A stretch of 38,217 bases of DNA from an uncultured Acidimicrobiaceae bacterium (GTDB taxonomy: Bacteria; Actinomycetota; Acidimicrobiia; Acidimicrobiales; RAAP-2), in assembly GCA_903873395.1 (NCBI GenBank), contig CAIQOJ010000084.1:1-38217 (forward strand), given 5' to 3'. Positions within the stretch are counted from its first letter, which is position 1, and each line of letters opens with the position of its first letter. The translations under genes and the position numbers were made by a program. A model generated the notes under the pieces. It saw only the letters and a list, made by a program, of their open reading frames with translations, did no database searches and was not told the DNA's origin. Shown here piece by piece: positions 24,165-31,802 of the stretch.

Positions 24165-25295
24165 TCAGTAGTCGAGCACCTGGACGGCGATGAGCTCTTC
24201 CAGCGTGCGACTGTCCCACCACGACATCTGGAGCTGCTTGGCCCGACGGAAGTAGAGCTGGATGTCGAACTCGACGGTGAACCCGATCCCGCCGAAGATC
24301 TGCTGAGCCGTGGCCGTCACATCCCGGTAGGTCTGACAGGCATAGAGCTTGGCCATGGGGGCCAGCTTGCCCACCGGGCGGCCGTCAGACCTTGCCCACG
24401 CCGCCTCGTGCACCAGCACCTCGGCACCGTCGATGTTGGTCGCAGCATCAGCCATGTTGTGAGCCAATGCCTGGAAGGCACCCAACGGCTTGTCGAACTG
24501 ATGGCGGTCCTTCGAGTACTGGACCGTGATGTCGAGGGCATACTGCGCACCGCCGACCGCCTGGGCACCAGCCAAGATGATGGCCTCGTGCATCACGGCG
24601 TTCCATGTGAGCCAACCCGTCCCAGCCGAGCCGATTCGGTCTGCCTCGGTTACCCGGACGCCGTCGAAGTCCACCCGGTACTGAGCATCCGAGGCCACCG
24701 TCATCTGCTGGGTCATGGTTACGCCGTCGGACGTGGGATCGACCAGGAACAGATCGACATCGGCAGGGTCATCGCCAGTGCGGGCCAGGACGACAAAGCA
24801 GGTCGCTGCCTTGGCGAAGGCCACGTGGCGCTTCACCCCGGTGATCGTCCAGCCGTCCCCGTCGGGCACGGCCTTGACCTGGACCCCCTTGGGGCCAAAT
24901 CCGTTGTCGGGCTCGAGCCACGCCGGGGTGAGGATGGCCTCACCGGTGACCATGCGAGGTAGCCATGCCGCCTTCTGCTCTTCGGAGCCCGAGCGGGCTA
25001 GAGCTCCTCCGGACAGCACGGCGCTGACGAAGTGAGGGGAGGGCGTGATGGCCCTACCGAACTCCTCATAGAGGACGACCGACTCCAACGTGGTCATCCC
25101 CGAGCCGCCGTACTCCTCGGGCAGCTGCAGTCCGATCAGATCGAGCTGACCGAGCTGGCGCCAGAGGTCGATCGAGTACCCGGTCGGGTCGTCTTCGAGT
25201 TCGCGCACCACGCTCAACGGGCAGGCGTCGGCAAGAACGCCGCGCACGGCCTCGCGCAGCATGTCCTGTTCGGCGCTGAAGGTCAGGTCCAACAT
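24165..25295 (-). CDS. Acyl-CoA dehydrogenase family protein (last gene of the leftward cluster)
   Basis: A 376-aa FAD flavoprotein of the acyl-CoA dehydrogenase fold, normal length. It has LTFSAEQDMLREAVRGVL at the start, LQLPEEYGGSGM, a central beta domain (PDGDGWTITGVKRHVAFAKAA), the FAD-contact SKDRHQFDKPLGAFQAL and QIFGGIGFTVEFDIQLYFRRAK. The position of the medium-chain catalytic glutamate (YEGTxQ) holds tryptophan (MSWWDSRTLEE), and I do not see the alternative helix-G glutamate clearly. Such subunits in sterol catabolism often form heterotetramers in which only one partner is catalytic. GAGGAGAG precedes the ATG. Its partner could be the dehydrogenase at 27660-28841; that pairing is inference. 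Confidence 0.85.
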   Translation of the reverse strand: MLDLTFSAEQDMLREAVRGVLADACPLSVVRELEDDPTGYSIDLWRQLGQLDLIGLQLPEEYGGSGMTTLESVVLYEEFGRAITPSPHFVSAVLSGGALARSGSEEQKAAWLPRMVTGEAILTPAWLEPDNGFGPKGVQVKAVPDGDGWTITGVKRHVAFAKAATCFVVLARTGDDPADVDLFLVDPTSDGVTMTQQMTVASDAQYRVDFDGVRVTEADRIGSAGTGWLTWNAVMHEAIILAGAQAVGGAQYALDITVQYSKDRHQFDKPLGAFQALAHNMADAATNIDGAEVLVHEAAWARSDGRPVGKLAPMAKLYACQTYRDVTATAQQIFGGIGFTVEFDIQLYFRRAKQLQMSWWDSRTLEELIAVQVLDY

Positions 25296-25373
25296 GTCGT
25301 GCTCTCCTCGTGGGTTACGGATCGGTGGTGGTGCAATCGGTTGGTCAACGTTCGGGTCGGGTTAGCCGGATCC

Positions 25374-25853
25374 TCACGGAGTCCAGCGGTCGCCTCGGCG
25401 ATCCCAGGGGTTGTCGTCGGCAGTGACGGGCAGGGCCACCCGAGCCGCACAGGTGGTCTTGGTATCGCCGTCGACGGACACCGAGATGTCAAGGGCTGCC
25501 CATGCGCACCCGGTGGCGTCCACGCCGACCTCGGTCACCGCACCACGAAACACCATGGTGTCACCGGGGAAGATCGAGCCCAACATGCGGAAGGTGACCC
25601 GCTGGAGTCGGCCATACGGACCAGTCCAGTCGGTCAGGTAGCGCTCGAACCAGGCAGCCAGGTTCGGGGTGTTGATGAAGATGTCCTGGGTGCCGTTGCG
25701 ATTGACGGCGAAGTCCTTGTCGTGGTGCATAGGACGCCAGTCACGCGCCGCCAGTGCACCGAGCACGATGGTGGTCGCCGTCACCGGATAGGCCAACTCC
25801 GCCAATTCGTCGCCCACGGCAACCTGGCCGTGCAGCAGGGTCGGCGTTGTCAT
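25374..25853 (-). CDS. MaoC-like hydratase, catalytic hot-dog subunit
   Basis: A 159-aa single hot-dog domain. ARDWRPMHHDKDFA is the hydratase-2 motif with the catalytic aspartate and histidine (compare GDxNPIHxxxxxA). A later segment, RVTFRMLGSIFPGDTMVF, is the usual second half of the fold. The partner encoded just upstream is an N-terminal-type hot-dog lacking this motif, so the two should assemble as a split (R)-specific enoyl-CoA hydratase, like ChsH1-ChsH2 of mycobacterial cholesterol side-chain breakdown. AGGAGGT precedes the start and the ATG overlaps the partner's stop by 4 bases. It hydrates the trans-2-enoyl-CoA made by the acyl-CoA dehydrogenases. Confidence 0.82.
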   Translation of the reverse strand: MTTPTLLHGQVAVGDELAELAYPVTATTIVLGALAARDWRPMHHDKDFAVNRNGTQDIFINTPNLAAWFERYLTDWTGPYGRLQRVTFRMLGSIFPGDTMVFRGAVTEVGVDATGCAWAALDISVSVDGDTKTTCAARVALPVTADDNPWDRRGDRWTP

Positions 25854-26377
25854 GCCCCCACCTCCTGGGATCCTCGGCGGTAGCCGAACCCGGTGTAGCT
25901 CTCGACCGCCACCAGGTCTCCTCGCTGGTTGTGGTACTCCACGTCGATCACCCAGAACCTCCCCGTGCCCAACTTGGTCGTCTTCTCGTCGCTGACCGAT
26001 CGGAGGATCTGATGGGTGACAAGACGGTCGCCAGGTCGCACCGGCTCGTGGAAGACGATGGTGTTGTCGCTCATGACGGCTTCAGGGAGGTCGAGGCCTT
26101 CCTTCAGGTCGAAGTGCACCTGCAGGGGAAGGCCGGTAGTCGTGCGGTTCGGTGCCCAGTGGTGCGGCCGGAACCACACCGACACCATGGTCGGTGGAGC
26201 GATCGGACCATTGGTGACCTCCTCGGCCACCTCTGGTTCCCAAAAGAGCGGGTTCCCGTTCTCCACCGAAGAGCACGTGGTCCAGATGTAGCCCTGCTCT
26301 ACGGGGAACTCCCCTACCTCTTCATACAGCGGCACCCCGATAATGCCCTCGATGTCGTCGAGTCCGATGGCACTCAT
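25850..26377 (-). CDS. MaoC N-terminal-type hydratase subunit (FAS1-like dehydratase domain)
   Basis: A 175-aa hot-dog protein of the FAS1-like/MaoC-N type: ENGNPLFWEPEVAEEVTNGPIAPPTMVSVWFRPHHW is the characteristic tunnel-forming segment, followed by VFHEPVRPGDRLVTHQILRSVSDEKTTKLGTGRFWVIDVEYHNQRGD in two parts. The catalytic D-x-x-P-x-H motif is absent, so it most likely shapes the acyl-binding site for the catalytic subunit encoded next. There is no DUF35 zinc-ribbon extension, unlike mycobacterial ChsH2; a DUF35 domain is found instead on the protein at 29167-30603. It overlaps both neighbours by 4 bases (racemase stop upstream, catalytic subunit downstream), so three genes are translationally coupled. 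Confidence 0.82.
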   Translation of the reverse strand: MSAIGLDDIEGIIGVPLYEEVGEFPVEQGYIWTTCSSVENGNPLFWEPEVAEEVTNGPIAPPTMVSVWFRPHHWAPNRTTTGLPLQVHFDLKEGLDLPEAVMSDNTIVFHEPVRPGDRLVTHQILRSVSDEKTTKLGTGRFWVIDVEYHNQRGDLVAVESYTGFGYRRGSQEVGA

Positions 26378-27627
26378 GCCACTGCTCCCTTCTCGTGCAG
26401 TAGGGCGATCTCGTCAGCGCTGAGGCCGGCGGCAGCCAGCAGGGCATCGGTATCCGAGTGTCCAGCGTCCCGCGCCACCGCTGGCACCCCGGATCCTGGC
26501 ATGCCAGCCAGGACCGGGCCCACCTGGCGAAACGAGGACGGTGCCCCGTCTGGCCGAGGGCCATCGCCATAGCCGGCGTCGATGATGGCACCGCGGGCGG
26601 TGAACTGCTCGTCATGGATCAGTTCGGCGACAGTGAGCACGGGACTCACACAGGTGTCGGCGCCCGAGAGCAGGTCGATCCACTCGTCACGGTCCCGGGT
26701 GGCGAAGGCGGCGGCGAAGTCGGTGCGGATGGCATCTTGGACGTCATCGTCGTGCTGGTGGGCGATCCACTGCTCACATCCGAGGAGGCGACACAGATTG
26801 GCGTAGAACTTGGGCTCGATGGCCCCCACGGCCACCCATCGCCCATCGGCGGCTTGGTAGGTGTCGTAGCAGGCGAAGCGACCGGTGATGATGTTGCGTC
26901 CAAACCCGACCTCTGCTCCCGTAGCCAGATGTTCGTCGACGGCCAGCGAGGTGAGCCAGAGGACGCCGTCGGCGATCGAGACGTCGAGATGGGTCCCGGG
27001 GCCATCATCGCCACGTCCCACCAGAGCGGCCACCACGGCCAGCGCCGCCTGCATCCCCCCGCCAGCCGCATCAGCGATGGTGGCACCCGACACCGGTGGT
27101 CCGCCGTCGGCACCAGGCTCAGTCGAGGCCAGATACCCCCCGACGGCTAAGTAATTGATGTCGTGGCCCGCCCAGGCCGCCCGAGGACCGTCCTGTCCGA
27201 ACCCGGTGGTGGAACAGAGGATGATCCGGGGATTGACGGCGCACAGATCTCCATATCCCAGGCCGAGGCGGTCCATCACTCCCGGCCGGAAGCTCTCCAC
27301 CACCACATCCGCACCCCGCACCAGCGCCAAGAAGGCCGATCGGCCATCAGGATCCTTCAGGTCGAAGGCGGTATGGGCCAATCCACGAGCCCCGCTGTAG
27401 GCGTAGAAGGGCGGGCGGATCGGCTCGGCTCCTCTCCCAGGCACAGCACCGATCTTGACCACGGTCGCCCCGTAGTCAGCCAGCATCCGCGTGCATCGGG
27501 CTGCGGGGCCGACGCTGGCCAGGTCCAACACCACGATTCCGTCCAGAGGGCCGCTCCCTCCACGCGCCCCTGAAGGCGAGCCGTCCTCGACGGGCGCGGC
27601 AGCAGACGACGGTGGTGGAACGGTCAT
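26374..27627 (-). CDS. CaiB/BaiF family, probable alpha-methylacyl-CoA racemase
   Basis: A 417-aa family III CoA-transferase fold. The first 25 residues are proline, serine and glycine rich; the domain begins GPLDGIVVLDLASVGPAARCTRMLADYGATVVKI. The racemase catalytic set of Mycobacterium tuberculosis MCR (His126, Asp156, Glu241) is present in context: GHDINYLAVGG, IADAAGGGMQAAL and VGAIEPKFYANL. GxDINY with the full triad separates racemases from true CoA-transferases. The enzyme interconverts 2R- and 2S-methylacyl-CoA so that branched side chains of sterols, bile acids or pristane can enter dehydrogenation, which requires the S form. It is coupled to the MaoC pair by a 4-base overlap and lies 32 bases downstream of an acyl-CoA dehydrogenase gene. 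Confidence 0.85.
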   Translation of the reverse strand: MTVPPPSSAAAPVEDGSPSGARGGSGPLDGIVVLDLASVGPAARCTRMLADYGATVVKIGAVPGRGAEPIRPPFYAYSGARGLAHTAFDLKDPDGRSAFLALVRGADVVVESFRPGVMDRLGLGYGDLCAVNPRIILCSTTGFGQDGPRAAWAGHDINYLAVGGYLASTEPGADGGPPVSGATIADAAGGGMQAALAVVAALVGRGDDGPGTHLDVSIADGVLWLTSLAVDEHLATGAEVGFGRNIITGRFACYDTYQAADGRWVAVGAIEPKFYANLCRLLGCEQWIAHQHDDDVQDAIRTDFAAAFATRDRDEWIDLLSGADTCVSPVLTVAELIHDEQFTARGAIIDAGYGDGPRPDGAPSSFRQVGPVLAGMPGSGVPAVARDAGHSDTDALLAAAGLSADEIALLHEKGAVA

Positions 27628-27659
27628 GGCGGTGGAGTCGGTCTCGAACTCGGGCGAGA

Positions 27660-28841
27660 TCAGAAGTTCTTCGGCAGGCCGAGTTTGCGGCGGGCCAGGA
27701 TGTTCTTCTGGATCTCCGAGGACCCTCCACCGATGGTGTCGATCACCGTGTAGCGATACGTCGACTCCGACCGGCCCACCATGGGGGCCTCCTCGTTGTG
27801 CACCCGCAACTGACCGCCAGGCCCGGCGATGTCCATCGAGGCATTGGCCAGTCGACGAGAGAACTCGGTGGTGAAGAGCTTGTACTCCGATGCCTCAGCA
27901 GTGGGAGGCGGGCCGTCCGACATCGATGCGGCTACGAACTTGAGTCCGAGCACGCGGGCGACTTCGCCTTCGGTGGCCAAGCGGGCCATCTGCGAACGCA
28001 CCACAGCATCGTCCTTCAGTGGTTCGCCATCACGACTGGACGTGCGCACATAGTCGGTCAGCAGGTCGAGGCGCTGAGCCACCGGCGAGTACATGAAGAG
28101 GGTGAAGCGCTCGATATCGAGTGCCTCGGAGATGTACTGGAAGCCTCGGTTGAGTTCACCCACCACGTACTCATCAGACACCCACACGTCATCGAAGTAG
28201 ACCTCGTTGGTCCGCTCATCACCCATCGTCCAGATGCCCTTGATGGTGATCCCTGGATCGTCGAGGCGGACCATGAACAAGGAGATGCCGTGGTGCTTTG
28301 GGGCATCAGGATCGGTCCGGGCGCCCACCCAGTACCAGTCGGCGAAGTGCGCTGAGGTGGTCCACGTCTTCTGGCCGTTCAGACGCCAGCCATCGCCATC
28401 CTTGGTCGCCTTGAGCTGCATCGATGCGGCATCGGAACCAGCATTGGGCTCGGAGTACCCGACCGCGAACTCGATCTCGGCATTGAGGATCTGCGGCAGG
28501 AACTCGTCTTGCAGCTTCTTGCTGCCATGGGTGATCAGCGTCTTGCCGATGATGCCCACGCCCTTGCCGATCTGGGGTCCGCCTCGTGCGGCGAGGGCCT
28601 CGTTCAACAGGTACTCGTAGACGCCGTCCCCGCCTTTGCCGCCGAACTCCTCGGGCCAGGTGATGCCCAGCCAGCCCTGCTTGGAGAGCTCGCCCATGAA
28701 CTCACGTCGGCGAGGAGTGTCGACGATCTGGGCCATGTTCTCCCGGGTGACGTCGAAGATCTCGATGTCGTCGTGCTCGTCGAGGAACGCCTCGACGTCC
28801 TTCACGAACTCCAGCTGTTCGGGGGTGAATTCGAAGTCCAC
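27660..28841 (-). CDS. Acyl-CoA dehydrogenase (first gene of the leftward cluster)
   Basis: A 393-aa acyl-CoA dehydrogenase. It has VDFEFTPEQLEFVKDVEAFL at the start, LGITWPEEFGGKGGDGV, the substrate loop VGYSEPNAGSDAASMQLKA, GDGWRLNGQKTWTTSAHFADWYWVGART in two parts, and the C-terminal IGGGSSEIQKNILARRKLGLP. The medium-chain catalytic glutamate is replaced by glycine, but DIERF carries a glutamate at the helix-G site used by isovaleryl- and long-chain enzymes, so it is probably active. The GTG at 28841 is the start: AAGGAG stands 8 bases upstream and the family sequence begins there; the ATG at 28862 has no ribosome-binding site. It leads the leftward operon and faces a shared control region with the thiolase genes. 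Confidence 0.88.
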   Translation of the reverse strand: MDFEFTPEQLEFVKDVEAFLDEHDDIEIFDVTRENMAQIVDTPRRREFMGELSKQGWLGITWPEEFGGKGGDGVYEYLLNEALAARGGPQIGKGVGIIGKTLITHGSKKLQDEFLPQILNAEIEFAVGYSEPNAGSDAASMQLKATKDGDGWRLNGQKTWTTSAHFADWYWVGARTDPDAPKHHGISLFMVRLDDPGITIKGIWTMGDERTNEVYFDDVWVSDEYVVGELNRGFQYISEALDIERFTLFMYSPVAQRLDLLTDYVRTSSRDGEPLKDDAVVRSQMARLATEGEVARVLGLKFVAASMSDGPPPTAEASEYKLFTTEFSRRLANASMDIAGPGGQLRVHNEEAPMVGRSESTYRYTVIDTIGGGSSEIQKNILARRKLGLPKNF

Positions 28842-29166
28842 GGGCTGTACTCCTTCTGGCATGGCTGCTGACGCTGCCGCTGGCCGGCCGGCTGCCGCCG
28901 CCCGGTGTTCCTGCTCGTTTCGGCCAGTTCGAACCGGCCTTGTCTGCCCAATCAGATTACCTGACTGACCGTCAGATACGCTACACGACCTAGGATACGA
29001 ATCCCCCGGGCGACCGGGCCAGGTTCCGGCATCCGCAAGACCACGAGCCCTCACTGTGGGCACGGGCGGGATGTTCGGGCCCCACGCTCGAAGCGAACAC
29101 GATGGACGAAGGGACGCTGGACCAGATGGACCACCAGTACCAACAATGCACCACCGAGGGTCGGTC
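28842..29166. other. Divergent control region of the acyl-CoA cluster (no gene)
   Basis: These 325 bases separate the leftward acyl-CoA dehydrogenase start from the rightward HMG-CoA-synthase-like start. They hold the ribosome-binding site of the dehydrogenase (28849-28854), an inverted repeat at 28961-28975, and GAGGG just before the ATG at 29167. I see no small gene or RNA. Confidence 0.7.
28961..28975. promoter_or_regulatory. Inverted repeat, candidate TetR-type operator
   Basis: CTGACTGACCGTCAG has 5-bp arms CTGAC/GTCAG around TGACC, placed about midway between the two divergent operons. Short TGAC/GTCA palindromes of this kind are common TetR-family operators before acyl-CoA genes in actinobacteria. 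No regulator gene lies in the cluster itself. Confidence 0.5.
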
Positions 29167-30603
29167 ATGACCCGGGGAATCGTCACGATCGCCGGCTACG
29201 TCCCCTATCGGCGACTCCAGCGGTCCGAGGTGGCCAAGGTCTTCGGTGCGGGCGGCGGCAAGGGCTCACGTTCGGTGGCATCCCACGACGAGGACACCAC
29301 GACCATGGGCACCGAGGCAGCCCGACTCGCCCTGCGCACCGTTCCCCGTGACCAGGTTGATGCCCTGTGGTTCGCCACGGCTACCCCGGCCTACCTGGAC
29401 AAAACCAATGCCACGACCATCCATGCCGCTCTGCGCTGCCCGGCGTCGGTACCGGCCTTCGACTTCGGCGGGGCTCTTCGCTCGGGATCCGGCGCACTGG
29501 CCGCCGCCCTGGCCGGAACCGGGACCAATCTGGTGGTCATGGCCGACCAGCGAGATGGCCTGCCGACATCGACCGACGAATCCGCTGGTGGCGACGCTGC
29601 TGCCGCCGTCGTGATTGGAGACGGAAGCGCCGATGCCCCGGTGATCGCTGAACTCATGGGCACTGCATCCATCACCGACGAGTTTCTCGATCGGTGGCGG
29701 ACAGCAGGCGACCGCCGATCGAAAACCTGGGAAGAACGCTTCGGCGAGACCCGCTACGTACCTCTGGGCGCGGCTGCCTGGTCAGCGGGTCTTGAGGCCG
29801 CGGGCATCGAGGCCGATTCCGTCGATGCCGTGATGGTCACGGGCATGCACGGGCGGGCGGCGAAGGCCGTGACCAAGGCACTGGGCGTCCGGTCCGAGGC
29901 CGTGGCTGATGATCTCTCCTCCGCCGTGGGCCAGACAGGCAGTGCCCACGTGGGCCTGGCGCTCGCGTCACTTCTCGAACAGGCCAAACCGGGTCAGATC
30001 ATCGCCGTGGTGTCACTGGCCGACGGAGCAGACGTCTTCATTCTTCGCACCACCGAGGCACTCGAGGCGTGGACGCCGGCTAACTCCGTGGCCGATCAGG
30101 TGGCTGCTGCCGCCGACCTGCCCTATGGCAAGTTCCTTTCTTGGCGAGGGATGGTCACCACTGAGCCGCCACGCCGGCCCGAGCCCCAACGGGTCTCGTC
30201 GTCGGCTGCGTGGCGCAACGAGGAGTGGAAGTTTGCATTCGTCGGCTCCCAGGACCGCTCGACCGGCGCGGTGCATCTGCCCCCGTCTCGCGTTTCCATG
30301 GACGGCGGGGCCGTCGACGACATGACGCCTGTGGATCGAGCGGATTCGGTCGGCACCATCGTCACCTACACCATCGACCGCATGGCCTACTCGCCCAGTC
30401 CGCCCATCGTCTTCGCAGTCCTCGACTTCGAAGGAGGAGGCCGGTTCCCGGTGGAGTTGACCGATGTCGACCCTGACACCGTCGATATCGGCCAGCAGGT
30501 AGTCATGACGTTCCGCCGGCTCTTCACCGCCGACGGCATCCACGACTACTTCTGGAAGGCCAAGCCGGTGCGGGGCAACGCACACACGACAGCACAGGAC
30601 TGA
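29167..30603 (+). CDS. HMG-CoA-synthase/KASIII-like domain fused to DUF35 OB-fold domain, catalytic cysteine absent
   Basis: A 478-aa protein. Residues 1-300 follow the HMG-CoA synthase-like thiolase fold (GIVTIAGYVPYRRLQRSEV, MGTEAARLALRTVPRDQVDALWFATATP). The nucleophile position reads GGALRSGSGAL, where archaeal HMG-CoA synthases have ACKAGT, so cysteine is replaced by leucine; the whole protein has one cysteine, elsewhere. The last 150 residues match a DUF35 OB fold (GTIVTYTIDRMAYSPSPPIVFAVLDFEGGGRF), but the zinc-ribbon cysteines normally before it are missing. It is therefore probably a non-catalytic scaffold or acyl-CoA carrier for the adjacent thiolase, which starts 8 bases later. That recalls archaeal thiolase/DUF35/HMG-CoA synthase complexes and the Ltp2-ChsH2 DUF35 aldolase. 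The ATG at 29167 is preferred; upstream residues are not homologous. Confidence 0.8.
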   Translation: MTRGIVTIAGYVPYRRLQRSEVAKVFGAGGGKGSRSVASHDEDTTTMGTEAARLALRTVPRDQVDALWFATATPAYLDKTNATTIHAALRCPASVPAFDFGGALRSGSGALAAALAGTGTNLVVMADQRDGLPTSTDESAGGDAAAAVVIGDGSADAPVIAELMGTASITDEFLDRWRTAGDRRSKTWEERFGETRYVPLGAAAWSAGLEAAGIEADSVDAVMVTGMHGRAAKAVTKALGVRSEAVADDLSSAVGQTGSAHVGLALASLLEQAKPGQIIAVVSLADGADVFILRTTEALEAWTPANSVADQVAAAADLPYGKFLSWRGMVTTEPPRRPEPQRVSSSAAWRNEEWKFAFVGSQDRSTGAVHLPPSRVSMDGGAVDDMTPVDRADSVGTIVTYTIDRMAYSPSPPIVFAVLDFEGGGRFPVELTDVDPDTVDIGQQVVMTFRRLFTADGIHDYFWKAKPVRGNAHTTAQD

Positions 30604-30611
30604 GGAGCACA

Positions 30612-31802
30612 ATGGCATCACACGGGATCAAGGACCGGGTGGCGATCGTCGGGATGGGTTGCACCCGATTCGCTGAGCACTGGGACAAAAGCCTCGACGA
30701 CCTGATCGTGGAGGCTTCACAGGACACCTTCGCATCGGCCGGGGTGACCAAAGACGATGTTGATGCCTACTGGTTCGGCACCGCCCAGTCCGGCATGAGC
30801 GGGGTGACTCTTGCTCGCCCCTTGCAACTCGAAGGCAAGCCGGTCACCCGGGTGGAGAACTACTGCACGACGGGATCCGAGGCCCTGCGGGCTGCCGCCT
30901 ACGCCGTGGCCTCGGGTGCCTATGACGTGGCCATGGCCGTTGGTGCCGAGAAGGTCAAGGACTCCGGCTATCAGGGCCTCAACGCCTTTCCGATCCCCAA
31001 CGACGGGACACAGCGGACCCTGACAGCCGCCGCCATGTTCTCGATGGTGGCTCCTGCCTACGCCAAGAAGTACGGGGTGTCCGATGACGAGATGACTGAG
31101 GTCCTGGCTCGCATCTCGTGGAAGAACCACCAGAACGGTGCCCGCAATCCTCGGGCCCAGTTCCGCAAAGAAGTCTCGACCGAGACCATCTGCGCCTCAC
31201 CCCGGGTAGCCGGGCGTCTCGGCGTCTTCGACTGCGCCGGGGTGGCCGACGGGGCCGCTGCAGCCATCGTGGTTCGGGCCGAGGACGCCCACAAGTACAC
31301 CGACACCCCCGTCTACATCAAAGCCCTTTCATTCGCTGCAGGCAGCGGCTCTGGGCTGATCGACCCTGGCTACGACTACACGTGGTTTCCCGAGTGCGCC
31401 ACAGCCGCCGAGGACGCCTACAAGCAGGCCGGCATCACCGATCCGATGGCGCAGCTGGCCATGGCGGAAGTCCACGACTGCTTCACCCCCACAGAGTTGG
31501 TGCTCATGGAGGACCTCGGATTCGCTGAGCGAGGCACAGCGTGGCGCGAGGTGCTGGCTGGCACCTTCGACCGCACCGGTGCACTTCCCATCAACCCTGA
31601 TGGCGGTCTCAAGAGCTTCGGCCATCCCGTGGGGGCGTCAGGCCTGCGCATGTTCTTCGAGGCGTGGTTGCAACTCCGCAAGGAAGCCACCCCCGAGCGC
31701 CAAATCGATACCGACCGGACCTTGGCCCTGACCCACAACCTGGGTGGCTACCCAGGAGAGATGGTGTCGTTCGTGTCCGTCGTCGGCACAGAGTGGGGCT
31801 GA
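30612..31802 (+). CDS. Thiolase (SCP-x/lipid-transfer type acetyl-CoA acyltransferase)
   Basis: A 396-aa thiolase of the SCP-x/Ltp branch. The nucleophilic cysteine is in RVENYCTTGSEALRAAAYAV. The second and third sites are EVHDCFTPTEL and the conserved GGLKSFGHPVGASGLRM. All expected residues are present, unlike the cysteine-less protein encoded just upstream. Members of this branch carry out the final thiolytic or retro-aldol step of beta-oxidation on bulky substrates such as sterol side chains. Which of the two this enzyme does cannot be read from the sequence; the retained cysteine favours thiolysis. GAGGAG precedes the ATG, and only 8 bases separate it from the DUF35 fusion, so one complex is likely. 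Its 3' end overlaps the convergent membrane gene by 55 bases. Confidence 0.88.
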   Translation: MASHGIKDRVAIVGMGCTRFAEHWDKSLDDLIVEASQDTFASAGVTKDDVDAYWFGTAQSGMSGVTLARPLQLEGKPVTRVENYCTTGSEALRAAAYAVASGAYDVAMAVGAEKVKDSGYQGLNAFPIPNDGTQRTLTAAAMFSMVAPAYAKKYGVSDDEMTEVLARISWKNHQNGARNPRAQFRKEVSTETICASPRVAGRLGVFDCAGVADGAAAAIVVRAEDAHKYTDTPVYIKALSFAAGSGSGLIDPGYDYTWFPECATAAEDAYKQAGITDPMAQLAMAEVHDCFTPTELVLMEDLGFAERGTAWREVLAGTFDRTGALPINPDGGLKSFGHPVGASGLRMFFEAWLQLRKEATPERQIDTDRTLALTHNLGGYPGEMVSFVSVVGTEWG

